Shown piece by piece: positions 16,620 to 25,974 of a stretch of DNA of 64,000 bases (its first letter is position 1; the number at the start of each line of letters is the position of its first letter). The position numbers and the translations under genes were made by a program. This DNA comes from Streptomyces sedi (GTDB lineage: Bacteria; Actinomycetota; Actinomycetes; Streptomycetales; Streptomycetaceae): NCBI RefSeq assembly GCF_006335015.1, contig NZ_VDGT01000007.1:124001-188000 (forward strand), read 5' to 3'. The notes below the pieces were generated by a model. It was given only the letters and a program-made list of their open reading frames with translations. It was not told where the DNA came from and searched no databases.

Positions 16620-17602
16620 CACAGTCCCTGACCGGAACGCCCTCCCCGGCTCAGCCATCCCCCGCACGGCCCGCCGAGAGCCGGCTGCGCGCCTTCGCCC
16701 GGCTCGGCAAGCTGGACGTCTACGACTACTACCCGAGCATCGCCGTCGCCCTGTCGGCCGTGCTGCTGCCCTGGGACGACCTCCCGGCCGGCGCGGTGGC
16801 GGCGTTCGCGCTCTTCCTGCTCGGCGAGGTGTGCGTGGTCATGGCGATGGTCGCGCTCGACGACATCACCGGCTACCACGACGGCAGCGACGCGGCGAAC
16901 TACGGCCCCGACCATCCGCTGCGCAACATCCTGCGCAAGCCGCTGGTGGCCGGCACGCTGACGCTCCGTCAGGCGCACCTGTTCGCCTGGGGAAGCGCCA
17001 CGGCCGGAGCCGCGCTGTGGGGGGCGGCGGCGCTCGCGGCGCCGCACCGCCCCGGGTGGGCGCTGGGGCTGACGGCCGCGCTGCTGGTGGTCTCGCTCCA
17101 GTACTCCTACGGGCTGAAGGTCAGCTACCACGGCTTCCAGGAGGTCTTTCTCTGCGGCCTCGGCGCCGGCCTCGTGGTCGCGCCGCACGCGCTGGTCACC
17201 GGCTCGTTCTCGGGGTTCCTGCTGGTCCAGGGCGTGCTCTTCGGCGCGGGGCCGCTGCTCTTCGGGGTCTACTCCAACACCAACGACATCGCGGGGGACC
17301 GCGCCGTCGGCCGGCGCACCGTGGCGGCGCTGGCCTCGCCCCGGGGCAACGCGCGGTTCGTACTGGCCCTGTCCGTAGGCGAGTTCGCGGTCGCCGCCGG
17401 CGCCTCGCTCACCGGGATCGCGCCCTGGTGGTTCGTGCTGGCGATGCTGCCGGTCACGGCGGTCCGGGCCCGGCAGTACCGCACCGGCTTCGTCCACGGG
17501 GACATCATGCGCGCCCGCCGGATGGGCTTCGCGGCCCACCGGCTGGCGACCGTGCTGCTGATCGGCGTCAACCTGGCGCTGGGCGCCGGGGTGCTCGCGT
17601 GA
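16616..17602 (+). CDS. UbiA-superfamily membrane prenyltransferase
   Basis: This 328-residue integral membrane protein has about eight or nine hydrophobic helices after a roughly 25-residue Pro/Ala leader. The second Asp-rich motif SNTNDIAGDRAVGRR (residues 220-234) is well kept. The first is DDITGYHDGSD (82-92), where the usual NDxxDxxxGxD has Gly in place of one Asp. Members transfer a prenyl chain from a prenyl diphosphate to an aromatic or other acceptor at the membrane; MenA is the closest in motif style. It overlaps the aminotransferase gene by ATGA and the FAD-protein gene by GTGA. The acceptor is unknown. Confidence 0.84.
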   Translation: MTQSLTGTPSPAQPSPARPAESRLRAFARLGKLDVYDYYPSIAVALSAVLLPWDDLPAGAVAAFALFLLGEVCVVMAMVALDDITGYHDGSDAANYGPDHPLRNILRKPLVAGTLTLRQAHLFAWGSATAGAALWGAAALAAPHRPGWALGLTAALLVVSLQYSYGLKVSYHGFQEVFLCGLGAGLVVAPHALVTGSFSGFLLVQGVLFGAGPLLFGVYSNTNDIAGDRAVGRRTVAALASPRGNARFVLALSVGEFAVAAGASLTGIAPWWFVLAMLPVTAVRARQYRTGFVHGDIMRARRMGFAAHRLATVLLIGVNLALGAGVLA

Positions 17603-18966
17603 GCGCGACCGGCTCCGGCGCGGAGCTGGACGTGGCCGTCGTCGGCGCGGGGATCGCCGGGCTGAGCGTGGCCGCGGAGCTGCGCAGGGCGGGGCGTTCG
17701 GTGCGGGTCTTCGAGTCGCTGGACCGGGTCGGCGGCCGGATGCGGACGCTGCGCCGCGCCGGCTTCACCGTGGACGAGGGCGCGGAGCAGATCTCGGCGC
17801 ACGGATACCGGGCGACCTGGCAGCTGGTGCGGCGACTCGGGCTGCGCCCGCCGGAGGTGCCGGTGATCGGCCGGGCGGTCGGGGTCTGGCGCGGCGGGCG
17901 CGCCCACCCGGGAGTGGGCTCGCCGCTGGCGCCGCTGACCGGCGCCGGGCTCTCGCCGAGGGCGCGGCTGGACCTGGTGCGCTTTCTGGCCTGGGCGGCC
18001 CGGCACAGCCGGGAGTTGGACCCGGACCGCCCCGAGCACGGGCCGCTGGGCGCGCTGACCGTGACCGAGTTCGCCCGGCGCTACCACCCGGAGCTGCACT
18101 CCCATCTCTTTCAGCCGTTGACCGGCGCGTTCTTCGGCTGGGACCCGGACAGGTCGTGCGCGGCGCCCGCCGTCGGGCTGCTGCGGGAGGTGGGGCCGGT
18201 GTCGGCGTGGCGCACCTACCGGGGCGGCATGGACCTGGTGGCCCGCCGGCTGGCCGCCGGGCTCGACGTGACGACGGGAACGCCGGTGCGCCGGGTGGCG
18301 GTCGACGGCGAACTGGCCCGGCTGGAGGTCGGCGAGCGGAGCTGGACGGCGCGGGCCGTCGTGCTGGCGGTGCCGGCCCCGGTGGCGGCGCGGCTGCACG
18401 CCAACCCCCGTGCGGAGGAACGCGCGTTCCTCCAGGCGTGCACCTTCTCCCCCATGCTGAAGGTGAGTTGCGCGCTGAGCCGCCCGCTGACGCCGCGCGG
18501 CGGCCGTTCGCTCTACGCGCTGCTCACCCCGCGCGTCGAGGAGGAGACGCTGGCGGGCCTCGTGCTCGACCACGCCAAGCACCCGGGTCGGGTGCCGCCG
18601 GGCCGGGGACTGGTCAGCCTGATCGCCAGCCCCCGGCAGCTGCCGGCGCTGCTGGAGGCGCCGCCGCAGGAGGCCGTGGAACGGCTGACCGAGGCGGGCG
18701 AACGGTTTCTGCCCGGGCTGCGCGCGGCCCGCACCGACGCGTGGGTGCACGCCTTCCCGCACGGGCTGCCAGAGGCGACGCCGACGGCGCTGCGGCGGCG
18801 CGGCGCCTTCCATCAACGGCCGCCGGGGCCGGTCGAGTACGCCGGGGACTGGGTGCTGCTGCGCCCGGCGAGCGAGGGCGCGGTGCGCTCGGCGGCGCTG
18901 GCCGCCGCCCGGGTGCTGGCCCGGCTCGACGGCGCGCCGCCCCCGGTCCCTTACCACCAGAGCTGA
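17599..18966 (+). CDS. FAD-dependent oxidoreductase (protoporphyrinogen oxidase/amine oxidase-like)
   Basis: This 455-residue flavoprotein starts at a GTG overlapping the UbiA stop. The dinucleotide-binding motif VVGAGIAGLS (residues 14-23), Glu39 for the ribose, and RVGGRM (43-48) mark the amine oxidase/PPO/phytoene desaturase superfamily. The YRGGMDLVARRLAAG segment resembles the PPO substrate-domain crossover. The reaction could be dehydrogenation of a C-C or C-N bond on the prenylated product. Its position between a prenyltransferase and an acyl ligase argues for tailoring rather than haem synthesis. Confidence 0.8.
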   Translation: MSATGSGAELDVAVVGAGIAGLSVAAELRRAGRSVRVFESLDRVGGRMRTLRRAGFTVDEGAEQISAHGYRATWQLVRRLGLRPPEVPVIGRAVGVWRGGRAHPGVGSPLAPLTGAGLSPRARLDLVRFLAWAARHSRELDPDRPEHGPLGALTVTEFARRYHPELHSHLFQPLTGAFFGWDPDRSCAAPAVGLLREVGPVSAWRTYRGGMDLVARRLAAGLDVTTGTPVRRVAVDGELARLEVGERSWTARAVVLAVPAPVAARLHANPRAEERAFLQACTFSPMLKVSCALSRPLTPRGGRSLYALLTPRVEEETLAGLVLDHAKHPGRVPPGRGLVSLIASPRQLPALLEAPPQEAVERLTEAGERFLPGLRAARTDAWVHAFPHGLPEATPTALRRRGAFHQRPPGPVEYAGDWVLLRPASEGAVRSAALAAARVLARLDGAPPPVPYHQS

Positions 18967-18977
18967 GGAGTTCACCG

Positions 18978-20567
18978 TTGCGACCCGACGACATGGGGAC
19001 GCTCTTCGAGACGTGCGCCAGCAGGGGCGCGGCCACGCTGGTCCATCTGGACCGGCCGTTCGACCTGCCGGGAGCCGGCGCCGTCACCCACGACCTGGCA
19101 CAGCTGGCGGCGCTGGTCGAGGAGACGTCAGGCTGGTTGGCCGCCGCCGGTCTTGGCCGGGGCGACCGGCTGGCCATCGTCAAGGACAACCACTGGGACT
19201 ACGACCTGCTGGCCTGCGCCGCGATCCGGCTGGGCGCGGTGCCTGCCCAGCTCTCGGCACACCTGGACACTGGTCAACTGATCCCTCTACTGGTCAGGTT
19301 GACACCCCGGCTGCTGGTCACCACGGCGGCGCTGCTGGAGCGGCACCGCGCCGCGGGCGAGGACCCGGCGCTCCACGCCGGGCGCACCGTGGTGCTCGAC
19401 GCCCCGGCGGAGGGCGCCGTCGCCGTGGACGAGGTGCGCGGCGCGCGGGCCCCGGGGCCGCGCCGCAGGGACCCGGGCGCCATGCTGGTCATCAACCACA
19501 CCTCGGGAACCACCGGGGTGCCGAAGCTGGTCGGCCACTCCACGCGGACCATCATCCACAAGCTGGCCAGGTTCGAGTCGTTCCGCTACCCGAGGATCGG
19601 GGTGCGGCGCGACGACACGGTGGTCAACGCCAGTTCCTACGCGCACGGCCGCACCTTCTGCTGGACGGCCAGCGTGCTCTGCCTGGCGCCGCGCGAGATC
19701 GCGGTGGTCACCTCCCGGTCCCCCCAGGAAACCGACCTCTTCCTACGAGATCACCCGCCGACGGTGTTCGAGGCGTTGCCCGACGTCTTCAACCGGCTGC
19801 GGTCGCTGACCGGTCGACTCGACCACCCGTTCCGGCGGACACGGCTCTTCGTCTCCACCTACGACGCGGTCCACCCGCCGACGCTGCGCGCGTTCCTCGG
19901 CGGGACCGGGCGGCGGGACGCGGTGTGGATGCAGGGCTGGGGCCAGACCGAGACCGGGCCGCTCACCTTCCGCTTCCACACCCGCCGTTCGCTGCGCGGC
20001 GGCAGGGACGGCGACGCGCGCGACCTCGGCCACCCCGTGCCCTTCAAGACCCGGCTGCGGGTCGTGGACCCCGGCACCATGGCGCCGCTGCCCGCCGGGC
20101 GGCCCGGGCTGCTGCTGGCCCGCACCGGCGCCCGGTCGCCGGGCTACGTAGGCGAGGAGGAACGCTGGCAGGCCAAGGAGCGCGACGGCTGGTGGAACAC
20201 CGGTGACATCGGGGTCCGCGACCGCCTGGGCGCGGTGCGGCTGCTGGACCGGGAGGTGGACCACGCGCCCGGGCTGAGCTGTCTGGCGCTGGAGGACGTC
20301 CTGGAGGACCGGCTGCCCTGGCTGCTGGAGTGCGTGGTGCTCACCCCGCCGGGCCGCGACCCGCTGCCGGTGCTGGTGACGGCCGACGGCGGCTTCGACG
20401 CCGAGGCGTTCAAGCGGGCGACCGTCGACCTGCCGCCGCTGGCCGAGCCGGTGGCGCGCGCCGACGACACGATCCCCCGCACCGGGACCGGCAAGGTGCG
20501 CCGGCACGCGCTGCTGGAGCAGCTGACCGGCAGTTCCGAGGCCGCCGGCACGGGGCGGTGGACCTGA
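18978..20567 (+). CDS. AMP-forming acyl-CoA synthetase/ligase (ANL superfamily)
   Basis: The TTG at 18978 is chosen because AGGAG lies 7 bp upstream; an ATG at 18993 is in frame. The 529-residue protein shows the P-loop TSGTTGVPK (residues 175-183), the A5 motif GWGQTETGP, the A8 motif NTGDIG and the C-terminal lysine in RTGTGKVRR near residue 506, so it should be active. It activates a carboxylic acid as adenylate and passes it to CoA or a carrier. No carrier protein gene lies in the operon, so CoA, an amine or a trans carrier is the likely acceptor. The gene sits 11 bp after the FAD gene and overlaps the methyltransferase gene by 1 bp (TGATG). Confidence 0.84.
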   Translation: MRPDDMGTLFETCASRGAATLVHLDRPFDLPGAGAVTHDLAQLAALVEETSGWLAAAGLGRGDRLAIVKDNHWDYDLLACAAIRLGAVPAQLSAHLDTGQLIPLLVRLTPRLLVTTAALLERHRAAGEDPALHAGRTVVLDAPAEGAVAVDEVRGARAPGPRRRDPGAMLVINHTSGTTGVPKLVGHSTRTIIHKLARFESFRYPRIGVRRDDTVVNASSYAHGRTFCWTASVLCLAPREIAVVTSRSPQETDLFLRDHPPTVFEALPDVFNRLRSLTGRLDHPFRRTRLFVSTYDAVHPPTLRAFLGGTGRRDAVWMQGWGQTETGPLTFRFHTRRSLRGGRDGDARDLGHPVPFKTRLRVVDPGTMAPLPAGRPGLLLARTGARSPGYVGEEERWQAKERDGWWNTGDIGVRDRLGAVRLLDREVDHAPGLSCLALEDVLEDRLPWLLECVVLTPPGRDPLPVLVTADGGFDAEAFKRATVDLPPLAEPVARADDTIPRTGTGKVRRHALLEQLTGSSEAAGTGRWT

Positions 20568-21367
20568 TGGGCCGACTCCCCGCGCCCGGCTACGCGTTCG
20601 CCCCGGACCCGAGACGGGTCGGGCACCAGATGCGCTGGTTGGCCGCCGCCTGCGACGGGATGTCGCTGCCCCGGCTGGCCGCCACCGGTGTCACCCGGGG
20701 CTGGCGCTGCCTGGAGATCGGCACGGGTGGCGGCTCGCTGGCCCGCTGGCTGGCCGAGCGGGTCGCGCCGGAGGGCGAGGTGATCGCCACCGATCTGCGG
20801 CCCCCGGACGCGCCGCCCACGGCCGGGCTGCGGTACCTGGCCCACGACGTGGTCCACGACCCGCTGCCGGAGGGCGAGTTCGACCTGATCGTCTCCCGGC
20901 TGGTGCTCCAGCACCTGCCGGAGCGGGAGAAGGTGCTGGCCCGGCTGGCCGGGGCGCTGGCGCCCGGCGGCTGGCTCCAGATCGACGAGTACGACATCTC
21001 GGCCGAGGCGCCGCTGCTGCTTCCCGACCCGGAGGCGGAGCGGCTCTACCGGCGCTTTCTGGCCGCCAAGGACGAGGCGCTGCGCGCCGCCGGCGCCGAT
21101 CCGCGCTGGGGGCGGGAGGTCGCGGCGTCGATGCGGGCGGTCGGGCTGGTGGGGATCGACCCCCGCCCGCACGTCGAGCTGCGCACTCCGGAGACGGCCA
21201 GCCTGCGGCTCCAGATCCACCACACCTACCACCTGGTGGACCGGCTGGTGGCCGCCGGAATGACGGAGGCGGAGGTGACGGCGGTGCGGGAGCTGATGTG
21301 CGACCCGTCGTTCCGCGCCTGCTCCAGCCTCTTCTACTCGGTGCACGGCCGCCGACCGCCGGTCTGA
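20567..21367 (+). CDS. SAM-dependent methyltransferase, class I
   Basis: This 266-residue protein has the Rossmann-type SAM motif LEIGTGGGS (residues 49-57), an acidic ribose-binding residue in IATDLRPPD, and the post-motif VSRLVLQHLPE. The ATG at 20567 shares its A with the ligase stop; GTG at 20558 is an alternative. As the last gene of the rightward operon it probably O-, N- or C-methylates the pathway product. The substrate cannot be inferred. Confidence 0.84.
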   Translation: MGRLPAPGYAFAPDPRRVGHQMRWLAAACDGMSLPRLAATGVTRGWRCLEIGTGGGSLARWLAERVAPEGEVIATDLRPPDAPPTAGLRYLAHDVVHDPLPEGEFDLIVSRLVLQHLPEREKVLARLAGALAPGGWLQIDEYDISAEAPLLLPDPEAERLYRRFLAAKDEALRAAGADPRWGREVAASMRAVGLVGIDPRPHVELRTPETASLRLQIHHTYHLVDRLVAAGMTEAEVTAVRELMCDPSFRACSSLFYSVHGRRPPV

Positions 21368-21682
21368 GCCCGGCGGCCGGCCGCCCGGCGGACCTACCAG
21401 CCGTCTGACCAGCCGTCCGTTGGCCAGTTGGCCAGTCGCCCCGCTGACCAGTTGACCCGCTGACCAGTCGCCCCGCTGGTCCGCTGGTCCGCTGACCAAT
21501 TGACCAGTCTCGTCCCGTTGCCCCGCTGGCCCGTTGACCAGTCGACCAGTTGGCACGTGGCAAGCCGACCACTGGTCAACGGGTCGGCTGACCGGTCGCC
21601 TCGGGAGATCACCCCGGCTGTCGTGGGGCAGGGCCTTCTCGACGGCGGCCGGCTGAGCCGCTCCGGGCGTGTTGTTGCCCGG
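21368..21682. repeat. Intergenic region with degenerate short repeats (RCCAGTYG / CCCCGCTG)
   Basis: This 315-bp gap lies between the end of the biosynthetic operon and the convergent TetR gene. From about 21395 to 21600 it is built of roughly eight copies of an RCCAGTYG-like octamer (GACCAGTTG, GACCAGTCG and close variants) interleaved with four CCCCGCTG-like units. GACCAGT...ACTGGTC forms a 7-bp inverted repeat near the right end. Spacing is irregular, so it is neither CRISPR nor a clean satellite. No credible protein frame exists. Confidence 0.6.
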
Positions 21683-22390
21683 TCACTCGGTCAGTCCCGG
21701 GGCCGCGCCGCCGTCTTGGGGCGACAGCCCCTGGCGCGGGCGGATCGCGGCCTCGATGTGGGTGAGATGGGCGGCGAGGATCTCCTCGAACGCGGTGTGG
21801 CGGTCCGCACCGAGGGGGCGGACGTCGCGGGCGAAGTGGGCCAGGGCGGGGAAGCGTTCGGGGTCGGCGCCGAACACCGCGACGCGGAACAGCTCCATGC
21901 CCTGCTCGTGCTCCTCGCGGGTGAGGGTGTCGACTCCGGCCTCGGAGGTGATCAACGCCACGATGAGGACGGCGAGCCGGTGGTAGCGCGCCGGGACCTC
22001 CTCGTCGGGCAACCCGGACGCGCGCAGCGCCTCCAGCACCTCCTCCATCACCAGCCGGGAACCGGCGCCTCCCGACGCGTAGCGTCCCCAGACCGCGGCG
22101 AGCTGGGGCTGCCGCCCGAACGCCTCTCGCACGCGCAGGGCCAGCGCGGTGATGCGCTGCTTCCAGTCGCCCTCGGCGCGGTAGCCGTCCATGGACGCCA
22201 GCAGGATCCGGTCGGCGACCGCGCGCAGCAGTTCGGTCCTGCTGCGGAAGTGGCGGTAGAGGCTGGAGGAGTCGGTCCCGAGGGTCGCGGCGAGCTTGCG
22301 CACGCTGAACGACTCCGCGTCGTCCGTGCGCAGCAACTCCGCTGCCGCGTCCAGGATCTCCTCGCTCGTCCAGCGCCTTCGAGCTGCCAT
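21683..22390 (-). CDS. TetR-family transcriptional regulator
   Basis: This 235-residue protein has an N-terminal helix-turn-helix (residues about 10-50, with FSVRKLAATLGTDSSSLYRHF) and a helical C-terminal domain of the TetR_C type. It is divergent from a beta-lactamase-fold hydrolase. The 167-bp gap holds three 12-bp repeats and a perfect 7-bp palindrome, which are its likely operator. It is probably an autoregulated repressor of the hydrolase. ATG at 22390 agrees with the usual N-terminus of the family. Confidence 0.85.
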   Translation of the reverse strand: MAARRRWTSEEILDAAAELLRTDDAESFSVRKLAATLGTDSSSLYRHFRSRTELLRAVADRILLASMDGYRAEGDWKQRITALALRVREAFGRQPQLAAVWGRYASGGAGSRLVMEEVLEALRASGLPDEEVPARYHRLAVLIVALITSEAGVDTLTREEHEQGMELFRVAVFGADPERFPALAHFARDVRPLGADRHTAFEEILAAHLTHIEAAIRPRQGLSPQDGGAAPGLTE

Positions 22391-22421
22391 CTCGCCCCTC
22401 TCGTCGGCCCCACCCTACCCT

Positions 22422-22463
22422 TTGCACGCGCCATCGCACGCACCATTGCACGCGGTGCGTGCA
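22422..22463. promoter_or_regulatory. Three 12-bp direct repeats plus palindrome, TetR operator candidate
   Basis: Units at 22422, 22434 and 22446 share TYGCACGC at an exact 12-bp period; the first two continue RCCA. The third unit forms the left half of a perfect TGCACGC-GGT-GCGTGCA palindrome at 22447-22463. CATAAT at 22462-22467 could be a -10 element of the hydrolase promoter. Confidence 0.62.
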
Positions 22464-22557
22464 TAATGAGGGCGAACGAGCGTGCCGCACGCCCCCGCCA
22501 CCCCGGGCCGGGCGGCCGTCGCGGAGCTGCCCGGGGAAAGACGAGAGGACGCATGAC

Positions 22558-23676
22558 GTGAGGAACCCACTGGATCCGGCGGCGCTGGACGCCGCCATCG
22601 AGGACGTCCACCGCGCCGGTGTGCCGGGCCTGTTCGCCGAGGTGCGGGACGGCGAAGAGGTCTGGCGGGGCGCCGCCGGGGTCGCCGACGTCGCCACCGG
22701 CCGCCCCGTCACCGCGGACATGCGGCACCGGGTCGGCAGCGTCACCAAGACCTTCGTGGCCGCGGCGGTCCTCCGGCTGGTCGAGGGCGGCCGGATCGCT
22801 CTGGACGCACCGATCGGCCGGTACCTGCCGGAGCTGGTCCCCGGAGCACGCGGGGAGGCGATCACGGTCCGGATGCTGATCAACCACACCAGCGGCCTCG
22901 CGGAGTTCCTCCCCTACGCCTACCCGTCCCTGAAGGGGATGCCCGTCGTCGCTGACACCGGGCCCCAGAGCCTGGAGGACCACCGGTTCACCCGGTTCGA
23001 CCCCGTCGAACTGATCGGGATGGGGGTCGCCGCGCCCGCCGTCGGCACACCGGGCGGCGCCCCCGGGGTGTACTCCAACACCAACTACCTGCTCCTGGCC
23101 CGACTCCTGGAGGAGGTGACGGGCACCGAGGCCGAGCGCCACATCACCCGCGAGGTCATCGAGCGCGCCGGGCTCCGGGACACCACGTTCCCCACCGGCC
23201 CCCACATCGAAGGACCGCACTCGCGGCTCTACGAGGCGTGGTTCGGCATGATCGACCCACCGCGCGACCACAGCGTCTGCGACATGTCCTACGCGGGGCC
23301 GGCGGCCTCCCTGATATCGACCGTCGCCGACCTCAACCGCTTCTACCGCCTGCTGCTGGCGGGGGAGATCGTCAGCCCGTCGTCACTGGCGCGGATGCGC
23401 CGCGTCGGCCCGGTCATCTCCCAGGACGGCAGGCCGATCGACTACGGCCTCGGCCTGCACCCGATGGAGGGCGCGGAACCGGGCGCCTTCTGGGGCCACG
23501 GCGGCACGGTCTGGGGCGGGGGAACACTGGCCATGATCCGGGCGGACGGCGAGCGGCAGATGGCCGTCGCCGTGAACCTCCAGCGGTGGAACCGGATCGA
23601 CTCCTCCGGCAGGCCGACGCCCCACCCCGTCGACGACGCGCTCGCGCGCTTCCACCGCCTGGCGTTGTACGGCTGA
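22558..23676 (+). CDS. Beta-lactamase-fold serine hydrolase (class C / D-Ala-D-Ala carboxypeptidase-like)
   Basis: This 372-residue protein starts at a GTG with GAGAGGA upstream. The active-site signatures are in order: Ser61-V-T-Lys64, Tyr172-S-Asn174 and His314-G-G. No signal peptide or lipobox is visible, so it probably acts in the cytoplasm, unlike exported beta-lactamases. Relatives include esterases, D-aminopeptidases and EstB. It is divergent from a TetR regulator with an iteron-like operator, which suggests induction by a small molecule. A role in antibiotic resistance cannot be claimed. Confidence 0.85.
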   Translation: MRNPLDPAALDAAIEDVHRAGVPGLFAEVRDGEEVWRGAAGVADVATGRPVTADMRHRVGSVTKTFVAAAVLRLVEGGRIALDAPIGRYLPELVPGARGEAITVRMLINHTSGLAEFLPYAYPSLKGMPVVADTGPQSLEDHRFTRFDPVELIGMGVAAPAVGTPGGAPGVYSNTNYLLLARLLEEVTGTEAERHITREVIERAGLRDTTFPTGPHIEGPHSRLYEAWFGMIDPPRDHSVCDMSYAGPAASLISTVADLNRFYRLLLAGEIVSPSSLARMRRVGPVISQDGRPIDYGLGLHPMEGAEPGAFWGHGGTVWGGGTLAMIRADGERQMAVAVNLQRWNRIDSSGRPTPHPVDDALARFHRLALYG

Positions 23677-23680
23677 CCGG

Positions 23681-23698
23681 GCCGGTGGGCGAACCGGC
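23681..23698. terminator. Short hairpin between convergent genes
   Basis: GCCGGT (23681-23686) pairs with ACCGGC (23693-23698) around a 6-base loop in the 31-bp gap between the serine hydrolase and the DinB gene. It is a modest terminator candidate. Confidence 0.45.
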
Positions 23699-23707
23699 GC
23701 TGTCGGC

Positions 23708-24223
23708 TCACCAGTAGCCGACGCGCCCGTCGAGCAGTTCGCGGACGGCGTCCAGGTGGCCGGCGTGCCGGGCGGTCTCCTCCAGCATGTGCAGCAGCAT
23801 CCAGCGCAGCGTGGCCGCGGAGCTGGAGACGTCGGGGTGGCGGCCGGTCTCGTCCAGGGAGTGCTCGGCCACGATGGCGTTGGAGACCGCGCACTGCGCG
23901 CGGTACTCCTCCACCAGCCGCTCCAGGGGGACGCCCTCGGCCCGCATGTCGGCGTCCTCCGGCTCGTCGACGAACTGCGGGTTCCCCTCGGTCGAGCCGC
24001 CGAGGAAGAGCACCTCGAACCAGGTGCGCTCGACCCATCGCAGATGGGAGAGGATCCCGGCGACGGTCATCAGCGGCGAGGCGGGCAGCACCGGCTGGCG
24101 GGCCTGCTCCTCGGTCAGTCCCTCCGCCTTCCAGCGGACGATGTCCCGCTGGAGGTCGAGCCAGCCGAGCAGTTGGGTGCGTTCGTCCGCGACGAAGGGC
24201 GGACGGCTACGGGGTGAGGTCAT
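23708..24223 (-). CDS. DinB/DUF664-family four-helix protein
   Basis: This 171-residue protein of the DinB_2 type is common in Streptomyces. It is a four-helix bundle with putative metal-binding His residues spaced through the sequence: SHLRWVERTWF, LRWMLLHMLEETARHAGHLD. The final HAGHLDAVREL is typical of the mycothiol/bacillithiol-dependent S-transferase and DinB superfamily. Its reaction is unknown; thiol transfer to a small molecule is the main proposal for relatives. It is transcribed alone, 86 bp downstream of gdhA on the same strand, with which it might be co-transcribed. Confidence 0.82.
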   Translation of the reverse strand: MTSPRSRPPFVADERTQLLGWLDLQRDIVRWKAEGLTEEQARQPVLPASPLMTVAGILSHLRWVERTWFEVLFLGGSTEGNPQFVDEPEDADMRAEGVPLERLVEEYRAQCAVSNAIVAEHSLDETGRHPDVSSSAATLRWMLLHMLEETARHAGHLDAVRELLDGRVGYW

Positions 24224-24309
24224 GCGCGAGGACGCTAACGGGCGGCGGGCCGCCGCGCACCGGGTTTTCCCCCGTGCGCGGCGGCACTTCGCCGGAAACG
24301 AGCCCGCCG

Positions 24310-25974
<1,665 letters not shown>

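Noticed and set aside
21390..21610. CRISPR array or clean satellite
   Set aside because: Units are 8-10 bases, degenerate and irregularly spaced; there are no conserved repeats of about 28 bases and no cas genes.
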